Counted from the first letter of the stretch, positions 1 through 9,474 are shown. The stretch is 64,000 bases of DNA from Terrabacter sp. Root181 (GCF_001428505.1 NZ_LMHU01000005.1:434001-498000), one strand, 5' to 3'. Numbers and translations are program-made. The notes: generated from the letters alone by a model not told the origin.

Positions 1-2
1 CC

Positions 3-506
3 CCCGTCGCGCTCGTCGACCTCACCAGGGCTGCCGGGCTGGTCCTGCTCTACCCGTGGCTGGCCGACCACTGCCGTCGCGCCGAGGCGCTGCACCCCGC
101 TCTCGACCCGGTCGACGTGCGCGAGGCTGCCCTCGCCGCGGTCGCCGACCCCGAGGACCCGACGCTCGCCGACGACCCGCTCGTCCGGCTCCTCGCCGGA
201 CGCTCCCTCAGTCACGACGTCGGGCCCCGAGTCCGTATGCCGCTCAGCGGAGCCCGTGAGATCGCCGAGTCAGCGGGCGGCGTGCTCGCCGGCTTCGCAG
301 CCCTGCTGCCGGGCTTCGAGCGCTCGAGCGAGGCCTTCGTCCGGGCGTCCTGGGTGGCGCGCGCCGGCCTGGTCGACACCGACCACGACCCGGTGCTGCT
401 GACCGCGGCGACCCACCCGCTCGACGTGCTCCTGCCGCGCCTGCCCTACCCGGTCGGCCTGCTCAAGCTGCCCTGGTCGCCGCCGGTCTCCGTGAGGTTC
501 CGATGA
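3..506 (+). CDS. eCIS tape-measure-like protein, C-terminal part (gene starts outside window)
   Basis: Only the last 167 residues are visible; the reading frame is open to the left edge. The fragment has the layout of contractile-injection-system tape-measure (CIS_TMP) C-termini as I know them: a hydrophobic GLVLLYPWL block near its start and a closing LDVLLPRLPYPVGLLKLPW block. In such systems this protein is thought to set the length of the inner tube. Its stop overlaps the ATPase start by 4 bp (ATGA), which is the usual eCIS gene order of tape measure then ATPase. The family call rests on motif memory plus the neighbours; a profile search was not possible. Confidence 0.65.
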   Translation, partial: PVALVDLTRAAGLVLLYPWLADHCRRAEALHPALDPVDVREAALAAVADPEDPTLADDPLVRLLAGRSLSHDVGPRVRMPLSGAREIAESAGGVLAGFAALLPGFERSSEAFVRASWVARAGLVDTDHDPVLLTAATHPLDVLLPRLPYPVGLLKLPWSPPVSVRFR

Positions 507-1852
507 GAGCCGGGCCGGAGCCGCAGTCCGGGACCTCCCGCGCCGCGGGCGGTCCGCCGCAGGTCGCCGAGCTGCGAGCGGCCTTCGAGGTGCTCGACGC
601 GCTCGTCGCCGTGCGCATCGAGGAACGACGAGGCGGGCCGGCGGGACGACCCCTCGGCATCGAGGGCGACGGTGAGGGACTGCCGTCGCTCGAGCGCTTC
701 GCGGGGGTCGGCCCGCTCGCCGAGCTCGTGACGCTCGCCGGCCTGTCCGCGGCCGAGGCGGTCGTCCTCGTCGCGGCCGTGGCGCCCCTCGTCGACGAGC
801 GTTTCGCGGTGCGGTACGGCGCCCTGACGGACCGCCCGTCGGTCGTCGGACTCACCGGCGAGGTCGCCCGCACCCTCGTCGCCCGGTCGTTCCGCGGCCG
901 CCTCGACGCGACCGTCCTGCTGTCGTCGCAGGGTCGCCTCCGTGCCCAAGGCCTGCTGTCCCTCGACCCGCCGGGAGACCTCTCCGGCCTGCTGCGACCC
1001 GACCCGGCGCTCGTCGCCTGGCTGCTGGGGCTGCCCGAGGAGGTGCCGGTCGCGTCGGCGGACTTCCCGGCCCGCCCGCTCACGACCGTCCACACCCTGT
1101 CCGACGTCGTCCTGCCCGCGGCGGCCCGCACCCGCATCGACGACCTGGCCGCCCGGATCACCCAGCGCGACACCGTCGTCGACGACTGGGGCTTCGGCGC
1201 CCACCACGACAACGCGAGCGGTCTCATCGCCCTCTTCCACGGGCCTCCGGGGACCGGGAAGACGATGACGGCGGCCGCACTGGCAGCGTCGGCCGGCCTC
1301 CCGGCATACCTCGTCGACCTCTCGGCGCTCGTGTCGAAGTACATCGGGGAGACGGAGAAGGCACTCGCCAAGGTCTTCGAGCGGGCAGCGCGCGAGCGCT
1401 GCGTCCTCGTCTTCGACGAGGCGGACGCGGTCTTCGGGGCGCGCACCGAGGTCGGCGACGCGCACGACCGCTACGCCAACCAGGAGGTGTCCTACCTCCT
1501 CTCCCGGGTCGAGCAGCACCCCGGGATCGTCGTCCTCACCTCGAACCTGCTCGCCAACATCGACACCGCCTTCCAGCGGCGCATACACGTCATGGTCGAG
1601 TTCCCCGAACCGGGGCCCGGCGAGCGCGAGCGGCTCTGGGCCGCAGTCGCGCCCGCGTCGCTGCCGATGGACGCTGCGATCGACCTGCACGACCTCGCGC
1701 GCCGCTACCCGCTCACCGGTGCGCAGATCCGTGACGCGACGCTCGACGCGGCCTACCTCGCCGCGTCGAACGGCCGGGTCGTCACGACCGCGCACCTGCT
1801 CGACGGCATCCGTCGTCAGTTCGAGAAGGCGGGGCGGACGGTGCCGCGGTGA
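503..1852 (+). CDS. AAA+ ATPase of an extracellular contractile injection system
   Basis: A 449-residue protein whose AAA+ module fills the C-terminal half. Walker A is GPPGTGKT (about residues 247-254), Walker B is CVLVFDEAD (about 300-308), a sensor-1 Asn lies in VVLTSNLL, and an Arg-finger-like FQRR follows at about 357. The first 230 residues are a family-specific N-terminal domain. It matches the Afp15/Pvc15-type ATPase encoded near the end of eCIS loci, which is thought to act in particle assembly rather than firing. ATG start overlaps the upstream stop by 4 bp, and its own stop overlaps the next GTG by 4 bp. The AAA+ assignment is certain; the eCIS role follows from context. Confidence 0.85.
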   Translation: MRAGPEPQSGTSRAAGGPPQVAELRAAFEVLDALVAVRIEERRGGPAGRPLGIEGDGEGLPSLERFAGVGPLAELVTLAGLSAAEAVVLVAAVAPLVDERFAVRYGALTDRPSVVGLTGEVARTLVARSFRGRLDATVLLSSQGRLRAQGLLSLDPPGDLSGLLRPDPALVAWLLGLPEEVPVASADFPARPLTTVHTLSDVVLPAAARTRIDDLAARITQRDTVVDDWGFGAHHDNASGLIALFHGPPGTGKTMTAAALAASAGLPAYLVDLSALVSKYIGETEKALAKVFERAARERCVLVFDEADAVFGARTEVGDAHDRYANQEVSYLLSRVEQHPGIVVLTSNLLANIDTAFQRRIHVMVEFPEPGPGERERLWAAVAPASLPMDAAIDLHDLARRYPLTGAQIRDATLDAAYLAASNGRVVTTAHLLDGIRRQFEKAGRTVPR

Positions 1853-4800
1853 GCACACCGGTCACGACCCGGGCGGGACCGGGGCCCGGCCCGGACGCCG
1901 AGCGGGCCGGGGCCGGCTCGACGCGGTCGCCGCGGGATGCCGTCGCGCCGCGGTCGCCCGTCGGCCCGGGACAGCCGGTGCTGGGGAGAGTGCCGCGCCC
2001 GCTGGGCGATGCCGCCGTGGTCGCGCTCGACCCCGCCACGACCGCCGGTGGGCTGTCGGCCGTGCAGGCCGAGTGGGGCGTCGACGGTGGTGCCGTGGTG
2101 CTCAGTGGACGGGCGCCCTTCACCGAGCTGACCGGGCGCGCCGGATTCCGGTCCGACGGGTCGCTCGACGGCAGCGTGGAGATGCGAGCCCGGGTCGGCC
2201 TGCTCGGCCTGCACCTCGGTGAGGCGACCTGGCGGGTCGAGGGCTGGGCGCCCGAGCAGCCCCTGGCGGGGCCGGCCGTGACGCTCCGCGGGACGACGCT
2301 GGGGGTCGACCTGCGACCGCTCCCGGCGGAGGCCGGCTGGTCGGCGCCAGAGGGCGTCGACGCGCCGCGGAGCGGTGCGCAGGCGACGATCCACCTGCCC
2401 GGCGACGCCGTGCCGCCGGGACTTCCTCTCACGCCGCGGGTCGCCGAGGTCTACCGCGGGCTGCTCGGGGTCGACGTCAGTGGCATCCGGGTCCACCCGG
2501 ACGCCCCGGTCGCCGGCGCACCAGCCTTCGTCACGGACGAGGACCTCTTCCTCGCGCCGGGGGTCTACGGCGTCGACAGCCCTGAGATGCTCTCCGTGCT
2601 CGACGCCGCGATCCGGGCCGCGCTGGGCGGCCTCTTCGGTGCGGTCACCGGGGATCCCGCACCGCTCGTGCCACCCGCCCCGCCCACGCCGGCGGCACCC
2701 CCGGCCGACACGACCGTGGTGCCGGCCACCGTCCCGGAGCCTGCCTCGCCGAGCACGGTCGCCGAAGGGGCGGCCGCGCGCACGGGTGAGGCGCCGGCGA
2801 CCGGTGAGACCGCGGAGCAGGCCACGGCGGCCGTGGCCGGGGCGGGCGCGGTGGGAGCCGATGGAGGGACCGTGGCGGACGGCATACCCGGCGGTGACGC
2901 GGGCGGGCCGACGGCGGAGGGGGAGGCCGCGCCGCCGGTGGTCGAGCTGATCATGCCCGAGCCGCCCGCGACCCTGACCCCCGCGGCCGCAGCTCGCGGA
3001 GGGTCGGTCGCCGGGGGAGCGCGGAGCGCCGCGGGCGCGGCGCGCGACCTGCCGACCGCCGACGCCAACGTCGCCGACTCCCGCGGGGCCGTGACCGAGC
3101 CGGCGGCGGAGACGGCTGCGCGGGCGCGCGAGGAGCTCGCCGCCGAGCTCGGCGAACGGCCCGCGCCGAGCCCCGAGATCGTCGCGCTGTGCGAGCGCAT
3201 CCGCACCGCGATCCGGGAGAACCGCCCCGAGGACGAGGACGCGCTCCTCGAGACCGACCCGACCCACGAGGCCCAGGCCGCCGGCGCCACGATCACCGGC
3301 TCGGTGCAGACGCAGACCGCGGAGGTGGGCAGCAGCTACGACGCGATGGCGGCACCGCCCGCCGGCACGCCCGCCCTGACACCGAGGCCGATCGCCGCGC
3401 CCTCGCCCACGTCGCCCGGGATGGGCGTGGATGCCGCTGGGGCCGCGCCGGACCCGATCCCGCCGGAGAACACGTCCCTCGACGCCGACGTCGCAGCGAC
3501 CGACCAGCGCATCGCCGACTCCGGCATCGACACCCGGGTCACGCAGGAGATCCCCGACGGGCCGTTCGCCGAGGCGCGGGCCGCGCGCGGCGAGCTCGGC
3601 GAGGCGGCGCAGCGGACGCCCCAGCAGATCCAGGCCGAGCAGCAGCAGGCCATCGACACCGCCCAGGGCGACATGGCTGCTCTCCAGCAGCAGGCGGTCG
3701 CCGCCATGCGGGCCTCGCGGTCCGGCACCGTCGGAGCCGTCGGCGGCGCCCAGGGCGGCATGGTCTCGTCCGAGGAGCAGACCCGCGAGTCGGTCTCCGC
3801 CCGCGCCCAAGGCATCTACGACCAGGCGCAGACGCAGGTCAACGCCCTCCTCGAGCCGCTGAGCCGCACCGCGATCGCCCGCTGGGACGCCGGCCTCGCG
3901 CGGCTGTCGCAGGAGTTCCACGACACGCTCGACCGGGTCAAGCGCTGGATCGACGACCGGCACTCCGGGGTCGGCGGCGCGATCCTCGCCGTCGGCGACT
4001 ACATCGGCGGGCTGCCCGACTGGGTGACGGACGAGTACAACCGCGCCGAGCGCGAGTTCGGCGACGGCGTCTGCACGCTGCTCACCGACATCTCGAGCGA
4101 CGTCAACGGCGTCGTCGCCGCCGCGCAGGCCGTCATCAACCACGCGCGCGACGACATCGACACGGCGTTCCGGGCCATGGAGGAGGAGTTCCCCGAGTGG
4201 GCGGCGCAGGAGCGGGCGCGGTTCGCCGGCATGCTCGACGGGCTGAGCCAGCGGGTCACCGACGCCCAGACGAGCTTCGTGCGCGACGTCTCCCAGAGAG
4301 CCGTCCAGGCCGTCAACGAGGTGCACGCCGAGGCCCAGGCCCGCCGGGACGAGGCGGGCGGCCTCATCGGGAGGGTCGTCGCCGCCATCGAGGAGTTCAT
4401 CGACGACCCGGTGCGGGCCATCATCAACGGGCTGCTCCGCCTCGTCGGGATCCCGCCGGCAGCCTTCTGGGCGTTGATCGCCCGCATCGAGCAGGTCATC
4501 TCCGACATCGCCGACGACCCCGAGAACTTCATCAACAACCTCGTCGCAGGGGTCAAGCAGGGCTTCGAGCAGTTCTTCGACCACTTCGGCACGCACGTGC
4601 TGCACGGCTTCTGGGACTGGCTCTTCTCCGGGCTGGAGACGCCGATCCCGATGCCCCGCGACTTCTCTGCGCGGTCGCTCTTCTCCTTCGCGCTCCAGCT
4701 CATGGGAGTCACGTGGCCGCGCGTCCGCGAGATCCTCGTGCGGCACATCGGGCCCACGGCGGTCGACGTCATCGAGGCCGCGTGGCAGCTCGTCTCGGTC

Positions 4801-6963
4801 CTCATCGAGCGCGGGCCCGAGGGGCTCGTCGAGCTCGTCAAGGAGCAGCTGACCCCCGAGAACATCGTGAACATGATCCTCGAGGCGGCCGTGCAGTACC
4901 TCGTGGAGACGCTCATCCAGCAGGTCGTCGTGCGCGTGATCGGGATGCTCAACCCCGTCGGTGCCATCGCCCAGGCCATCGACCTCATCTACCAGGTGTG
5001 CTCGTGGATCTTCCGCAACGCGGCGCGGATCTTCCGGTTCGTCGAGGCGATCGTCAACGGAATGGCCGACGTCATCGCCGGCAACATCGGCGGCCTCGCC
5101 GCCGCGGTCGAGAGATCCCTCGCCTCCCTCATCCCGCCCGTCATCGACTTCCTCGCCGGCTTGCTGCACCTCGGTGGGCTGCCCGGCGAGATCGCCGACG
5201 TCATCACCCGCATGCAGGCCGTCGTGTATGCCGCCATGGACCGCGTCATCGGCTTCCTCGCCGAGCGGGGACGGGCGCTGTTGGCGCGCATGGGAATCGG
5301 AGGCGACCCCGAGGACGCCGGCCACAACGACGACACCGAGCTCGGCACGACGGTGCGCTTCAGCGCCGCCCACGAGGCCCACCGCACCTGGATCGACCGC
5401 TCCGGCAACGACGCCACCCTCATGGTGGCCTCGACCCCGACCGCGATCCGTGACAAGGCCGCCGAGTGGCGGGGGCGGCTCTCCTCCATCGAGAACGTCG
5501 AGGACCGCTCGGCCGCCGATGCCAAGCTGACCGAGCTCGACGGGCTGCTCACGTCGATGGACGCCGATGCCGACGCCCTGGCCCAGGCCTTCGAGGCAGC
5601 GAACCGCGACCCGCGGGACGACCAGGAGCCGCCGTCCGACAACGCTCTCGAGTCCCGGCAGCGAGGGCTCGCCTCCGTCCTGCGCGAGTGCTTCGAGCTG
5701 TTCGAGGAGAAGGACCCGGACGAGTACCTCCGCGACATCGCCTCGCACCTCCAGGGTCACGGGACGGAGTACGCGGCGACCGTGGCCTCGCAGTGGGAGC
5801 CGACCATCGCGCGGCCCAAGCTCGCGCCGGACGGCACGACGCCGATCTGGGAGCCGAGCGTGGTCTCGACCGACGGAGCCCGCAGCTATCTGGGGCAGGC
5901 GTCGACGCACCGACAGCTGCTGCCGTGGTTCCTCGTCGGCAGCCAGCGCAACCCTCGCTCCGCCTCGTCCGGCACCTTCAAGAACCACGCCTTCGAGACC
6001 GACTCGCCCGACCCTGCCCACACGGTGCGCACCGACTTCCTGCGGGTGCTGGGCAGCGACACGGTGACGCGGATGATCCGGGTCGCGAACCGCTCGATCA
6101 CGACCGAGGACAACTCGGCACTGCTGCGGCAGATCCAGACGATGACCTTCACGGCGTCCGGTGGGCGCTGGGGGTCGTTCGTCGGGCTCCCGGCCGACGT
6201 CGTTAACCCACTCATCAGGACGGCGATCAGCAGGGCCGGCGACGTCATCGCCTTCCTGCGCGCCATGGTGTCGCCCGGCAGCTCGAACGGAGTCACGTGG
6301 GCCCAGTTCATCGCCGTGTGGAACGCGAGCGCCGAGACGAAGAACTACGTCAAGCGGCTCTTCCGCAACGTCGAGCCCGCGAGCCACGAGTGGATCACGA
6401 CGGGGTTCATCCCCCGGGTCATCGAGACCGCCGTCGAGACCGCCAACACCGGCAACATCCGCGACGGCCTGCGGTGGGTCGTCGCGCACAACACGCTGCG
6501 GTCGCCGACCCGCTACGTGCTGCACCCGCCCGTCGTCACGACCTCGCGCGCCCCACGAGGCATGCGCGCGGCCGACAGCACGGTGGCTACGGTGCGCATG
6601 TCGGGGCACGTCGGTGCGTTCCGAGATCCGGCCGACCCGACCTCGATGACCGGCACGATGGGCACGGAGGACTTCCATGACTGGCTTCGCAACGAGTTCA
6701 ACGCGCAGAACGGCCTCGGGCCGCTGGCATACATCCAGCACCTGCAGTCCCAGCTGCCCGGGCGCGTCTGGGACGGCGGCGTCGGAATGATCCCCGAGAG
6801 CGCCCTGAGCCAGCCCGTCGGCATGCTCTTCCGGCTCGAGAGCGGTGAGGACGCAGCCCTCACGGTGGCGCAGCTCGCCTTCCGCCAGCGCCTCAACTGG
6901 CAACGGATCCAGGCCAACTTCGCGGCGTCGTCCGCTGCGGTCGCGGCGGAGACCGGCGCATGA
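1849..6963 (+). CDS. Giant eCIS-core (DUF4157-like) protein with long helical region; putative cargo or cargo-associated protein
   Basis: A 1704-residue protein. About residues 60-160 look beta-rich. About 196-265 resemble the DUF4157/eCIS-core domain (VDVSGIRVHPDAP, then DEDLFLAPGVY), but the helix that should carry HExxH reads MLSVLDAAIRAALGG, so protease activity is not expected. A Pro/Ala/Thr-rich linker runs to about 420. A Gln-rich coiled-coil stretch (QQIQAEQQQAIDTAQ) lies near 590. About 690-1160 form a long amphipathic helical region (IPPAAFWALIARIEQVI; NPVGAIAQAIDLIYQV) of a kind I recall in large eCIS-linked DUF4157 proteins. About 1180-1704 form a C-terminal region I do not recognise. 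There is no signal peptide, as expected for a protein loaded into a particle. GTG start chosen for the 4-bp overlap with the ATPase stop. Cargo role is inferred. Confidence 0.7.
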   Translation: MSTPVTTRAGPGPGPDAERAGAGSTRSPRDAVAPRSPVGPGQPVLGRVPRPLGDAAVVALDPATTAGGLSAVQAEWGVDGGAVVLSGRAPFTELTGRAGFRSDGSLDGSVEMRARVGLLGLHLGEATWRVEGWAPEQPLAGPAVTLRGTTLGVDLRPLPAEAGWSAPEGVDAPRSGAQATIHLPGDAVPPGLPLTPRVAEVYRGLLGVDVSGIRVHPDAPVAGAPAFVTDEDLFLAPGVYGVDSPEMLSVLDAAIRAALGGLFGAVTGDPAPLVPPAPPTPAAPPADTTVVPATVPEPASPSTVAEGAAARTGEAPATGETAEQATAAVAGAGAVGADGGTVADGIPGGDAGGPTAEGEAAPPVVELIMPEPPATLTPAAAARGGSVAGGARSAAGAARDLPTADANVADSRGAVTEPAAETAARAREELAAELGERPAPSPEIVALCERIRTAIRENRPEDEDALLETDPTHEAQAAGATITGSVQTQTAEVGSSYDAMAAPPAGTPALTPRPIAAPSPTSPGMGVDAAGAAPDPIPPENTSLDADVAATDQRIADSGIDTRVTQEIPDGPFAEARAARGELGEAAQRTPQQIQAEQQQAIDTAQGDMAALQQQAVAAMRASRSGTVGAVGGAQGGMVSSEEQTRESVSARAQGIYDQAQTQVNALLEPLSRTAIARWDAGLARLSQEFHDTLDRVKRWIDDRHSGVGGAILAVGDYIGGLPDWVTDEYNRAEREFGDGVCTLLTDISSDVNGVVAAAQAVINHARDDIDTAFRAMEEEFPEWAAQERARFAGMLDGLSQRVTDAQTSFVRDVSQRAVQAVNEVHAEAQARRDEAGGLIGRVVAAIEEFIDDPVRAIINGLLRLVGIPPAAFWALIARIEQVISDIADDPENFINNLVAGVKQGFEQFFDHFGTHVLHGFWDWLFSGLETPIPMPRDFSARSLFSFALQLMGVTWPRVREILVRHIGPTAVDVIEAAWQLVSVLIERGPEGLVELVKEQLTPENIVNMILEAAVQYLVETLIQQVVVRVIGMLNPVGAIAQAIDLIYQVCSWIFRNAARIFRFVEAIVNGMADVIAGNIGGLAAAVERSLASLIPPVIDFLAGLLHLGGLPGEIADVITRMQAVVYAAMDRVIGFLAERGRALLARMGIGGDPEDAGHNDDTELGTTVRFSAAHEAHRTWIDRSGNDATLMVASTPTAIRDKAAEWRGRLSSIENVEDRSAADAKLTELDGLLTSMDADADALAQAFEAANRDPRDDQEPPSDNALESRQRGLASVLRECFELFEEKDPDEYLRDIASHLQGHGTEYAATVASQWEPTIARPKLAPDGTTPIWEPSVVSTDGARSYLGQASTHRQLLPWFLVGSQRNPRSASSGTFKNHAFETDSPDPAHTVRTDFLRVLGSDTVTRMIRVANRSITTEDNSALLRQIQTMTFTASGGRWGSFVGLPADVVNPLIRTAISRAGDVIAFLRAMVSPGSSNGVTWAQFIAVWNASAETKNYVKRLFRNVEPASHEWITTGFIPRVIETAVETANTGNIRDGLRWVVAHNTLRSPTRYVLHPPVVTTSRAPRGMRAADSTVATVRMSGHVGAFRDPADPTSMTGTMGTEDFHDWLRNEFNAQNGLGPLAYIQHLQSQLPGRVWDGGVGMIPESALSQPVGMLFRLESGEDAALTVAQLAFRQRLNWQRIQANFAASSAAVAAETGA

Positions 6964-7613
6964 CGACCGACGTGGACCGGGCGCTCGCCGAGCTCGTCGA
7001 GGCCGGTGCGGTCGCTCCGGGGACCGCACCGGGCGAGGTCGTCGACCTCATCGTGTCGCACGCGCGCTCCCTCGACGGGCTCGAGCGCTTCACAGGTCTC
7101 GAGACCCTGTCGCTGATCGCCTGCGACGTCGGCGACTATTCGGTCCTGTCGTTCCTGAAAGGGCTCCACGTGCTCGCCGTCGAGAACAGTGACCTCTCCG
7201 ACGTCTCCCCGGTTGCCGGCCTGCCCCTGCAGGTCGTGGCGTTGCGCCGCAACAGGATCCGCGACGCGTCAGCCGTCATCGCCCTGGACGGTCTGCAGGT
7301 GCTCGACCTGACGGGCAACCCCCTCGACCCGCCGAGTCGTTCGGCGGCAGGGACGCTCGGAGTGCTCGTGACCCTCGACGACCCGGCCCTCGCCGACGTG
7401 AACGTCGACCTGGCCGATGCCGGCGTGCCCCTCGTCGGCTACCGCGTCGGCGACGAGGTCTGGGGCTGCTCCACCGGCCTCGCCCTGACCGCCCATCCCG
7501 AGGCCGGCCACGTCGTCACCTCGCTGGAGGACCTCGCAGCCGTGGCCAGAGGCGAGCGCGACGCGGGCGACCTCCTCGGGGTGCGCACCGACGACGAGCA
7601 GGAAGAGACATGA
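6960..7613 (+). CDS. Leucine-rich-repeat protein in the eCIS operon
   Basis: A 217-residue cytoplasmic-type protein. Residues of roughly 40-120 show about four leucine-rich repeats with internalin-like spacing (LETLSLIACDVGDYSVL, LHVLAVENSDLSDVSPV, LQVVALRRNRIRDASAV, LQVLDLTGNPLD). The rest has no motif I recognise. Start ATG overlaps the stop of the 1704-residue protein (ATGA) and its stop overlaps the next ATG, so it is translated with the injection-system genes. An adaptor or target-recognition role would fit a repeat protein here, but nothing in the sequence proves it. Confidence 0.75.
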   Translation: MTTDVDRALAELVEAGAVAPGTAPGEVVDLIVSHARSLDGLERFTGLETLSLIACDVGDYSVLSFLKGLHVLAVENSDLSDVSPVAGLPLQVVALRRNRIRDASAVIALDGLQVLDLTGNPLDPPSRSAAGTLGVLVTLDDPALADVNVDLADAGVPLVGYRVGDEVWGCSTGLALTAHPEAGHVVTSLEDLAAVARGERDAGDLLGVRTDDEQEET

Positions 7614-7927
7614 GCACCGAACCCGACGAGACGGCATACGGCCCCGGGACACGGTGGGTCGCCCAGCGCACCGGGCGCACGCCCGAGGAGCTGACGGCGT
7701 CACCGGCCTCGATGGTGGCCGCGGTCGGCGACGCGGTGCGTCAGGTGGCGGCGCTCGCGGCTCGGCTCGATTCCGAGGACCCCGAGGTCAGGGCGGCGGC
7801 GCAGGCGGAGGCCGACGAGCTGGGCCGGCAGGTCGACAGCGAGCCGACCCCCGGCGAGCGGTTCGGCTCACGCGTCGCCCAGGTGCTCCGCGACGCCGCC
7901 GAGCGGCTCGACCGCCCCCGAGTCTGA
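7610..7927 (+). CDS. Small acidic protein ending the eCIS operon, unknown function
   Basis: A 105-residue protein that I do not recognise. It is rich in Glu, Asp and Ala, with a probable helix-rich core (VRQVAALAARLDSEDPEV) and a closing RVAQVLRDAAERLDRP. No signal peptide or membrane segment is seen. It starts on ATG overlapping the upstream stop by 4 bp and is followed at once by a strong hairpin, so it is the last gene of the operon. Size and acidity would suit a small chaperone or particle accessory protein, but this is speculation. Confidence 0.65.
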   Translation: MSTEPDETAYGPGTRWVAQRTGRTPEELTASPASMVAAVGDAVRQVAALAARLDSEDPEVRAAAQAEADELGRQVDSEPTPGERFGSRVAQVLRDAAERLDRPRV

Positions 7928-7975
7928 GGCCGGGCCGCCGACGGACGACCGTTGGTCCGCCGCCGAAGCCCGGCC
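7928..7975 (+). terminator. Hairpin terminator ending the eCIS operon
   Basis: Outer arms GGCCGGGC (7928-7935) and GCCCGGCC (7968-7975) pair perfectly, with an inner GGAC/GTCC stem. It begins one base after the stop codon and lies between convergent transcripts (purB comes from the right). There is no long T-run, as is common in actinobacteria. Confidence 0.6.
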
Positions 7976-8061
7976 CCGGCGTGTCGTGCAGCGTGTCGCG
8001 AGGGCTCGGCGACCAATGGTCGTCGGTCGGCGCGTGACCCCCAGCCCCAGGGCGTATGCCG

Positions 8062-9474
8062 TCAGGCGAGGTAGTCGTCGACGAGGCGGCTCGCCAGCGC
8101 CGTGTACGTCTGCGGCGTCAACGCGACGAACCGCGCCTCGACGTCGGCCGGCAGTCCCAGACCGCGGACGAACTCGCGCAGGTCGTCGCCGTTGATCCGG
8201 CGCCCCCGGGTCAGCTCCTTGAGCCGCTCGTAGGGCTCCTCCATACCCGGAACCCCCTGTGCGCCAAGGGCCCTCATCGCCGACTGGATGGGCTCGCCGA
8301 GCACCTCCCAGTTGGCCTCGAGGTCGGCGGCCATGCGCTCAGGCACGGCGTCGAGACCGGCGAGACCGCGGGCGACGTTGTCGAGCGCGAGCATCGAGTG
8401 GCCGAAGGCCGTGCCGATGTTGCGCTGCATGGAGCTGTCCGTGAGGTCGCGCTGGAGACGGCTCTGGACGAGCGTCCCGCCGAGCACGTCGAGCAGGGCG
8501 TTGCTCACCTCGAGGTTGGCCTCGGCGTTCTCGAAGCGAATCGGGTTGACCTTGTGCGGCATCGTCGACGACCCCACGGTGCCCTGGCCGCGCACCTGAG
8601 CGAAGTAGCCCATCGAGATGTAGGTCCACACGTCGGTGCAGAGGTTGTGCAGGATGCGGTTGAAGCGCGCGACGTCGGCATAGAGCTCGGCCTGCCAGTC
8701 GTGGCTCTCGATCTGCGTCGTCAGCGGGTTCCACGTGAGGCCGAGGCCCTCGACGAAGGCGCGCGACACGGCGGGCCAGTCGACGTCGGGCAGCGCGAGG
8801 GCGTGGGCGCCGTAGGTGCCGGTGGCGCCGTTGAACTTGCCGAGGTACTCCTGCCGCTCGATGCGGCGCAGCTGCCGGCCGAGGCGGTGGGCGAGGACGG
8901 CGAGCTCCTTGCCCATCGTCGTCGGCGTCGCGGGCTGGCCGTGGGTGTGCGCGAGCAGCGGCACGTCCTTGAGGTCGCGCGCCATCCCGGACACCTGCGC
9001 GACGAGCGCCCGCGCCTTCGGCAGCCACACCTGCTCGACCGCGCCCTTGACCATGAGGGCGTAGGAGAGGTTGTTGACGTCCTCGCTCGTGCAGCCGAAG
9101 TGGATCAGCTCGGCGAGGCCCCGGTCCTCGTCGGCGGGAGCGATCGCGGCGAGGCGCTTCTTGAGGAAGTACTCGACGGCCTTGACGTCGTGGACCGTGA
9201 CCCGCTCGATCTCGCCGAGCTCGGCGACCTCGTCGGTGCCGAAGTCGTCGACGACCGCGCGGAGGGCGGCGATCTCGTCGTCGCTGAGCTTGCGGACCCC
9301 CGGCACGACGCCGTGGCTCGTCTGGTGCACCAGCCACTCGATCTCGACGTGCACGCGCTGCCGGTTGAGCGCCGCCTCCGAGAGGTGGTCGACGAGCGGT
9401 GCGACGGCGCCGCGGTAGCGACCGTCGAGCGCCCCGAGCGCGATGGACGGGGTTGCGTCAGCAAGCGAAGCCAT
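8062..9474 (-). CDS. purB: Adenylosuccinate lyase
   Basis: A 470-residue enzyme of the fumarase/aspartase superfamily. It acts twice in purine synthesis: it splits SAICAR to AICAR and adenylosuccinate to AMP, releasing fumarate. The superfamily signature GSSTMPHKVNPI is present near residue 303 and the catalytic His loop HTHGQPATPTT near 175. Length and the N-terminal LGALDGRYRG are as expected for the PurB branch. ATG at 9474 is chosen over the GTG two codons upstream because GGGAGG lies about 8 nt before it. It converges on the eCIS operon. Confidence 0.95.
   Translation of the reverse strand: MASLADATPSIALGALDGRYRGAVAPLVDHLSEAALNRQRVHVEIEWLVHQTSHGVVPGVRKLSDDEIAALRAVVDDFGTDEVAELGEIERVTVHDVKAVEYFLKKRLAAIAPADEDRGLAELIHFGCTSEDVNNLSYALMVKGAVEQVWLPKARALVAQVSGMARDLKDVPLLAHTHGQPATPTTMGKELAVLAHRLGRQLRRIERQEYLGKFNGATGTYGAHALALPDVDWPAVSRAFVEGLGLTWNPLTTQIESHDWQAELYADVARFNRILHNLCTDVWTYISMGYFAQVRGQGTVGSSTMPHKVNPIRFENAEANLEVSNALLDVLGGTLVQSRLQRDLTDSSMQRNIGTAFGHSMLALDNVARGLAGLDAVPERMAADLEANWEVLGEPIQSAMRALGAQGVPGMEEPYERLKELTRGRRINGDDLREFVRGLGLPADVEARFVALTPQTYTALASRLVDDYLA

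Noticed and set aside
1816-7029. Open frame of over 1700 codons on the minus strand
   Set aside because: Mirror frame of the giant eCIS-core gene. In GC-rich DNA the third-position bias keeps the opposite frame open; its product is Arg/Asp/Gly-rich without motifs.
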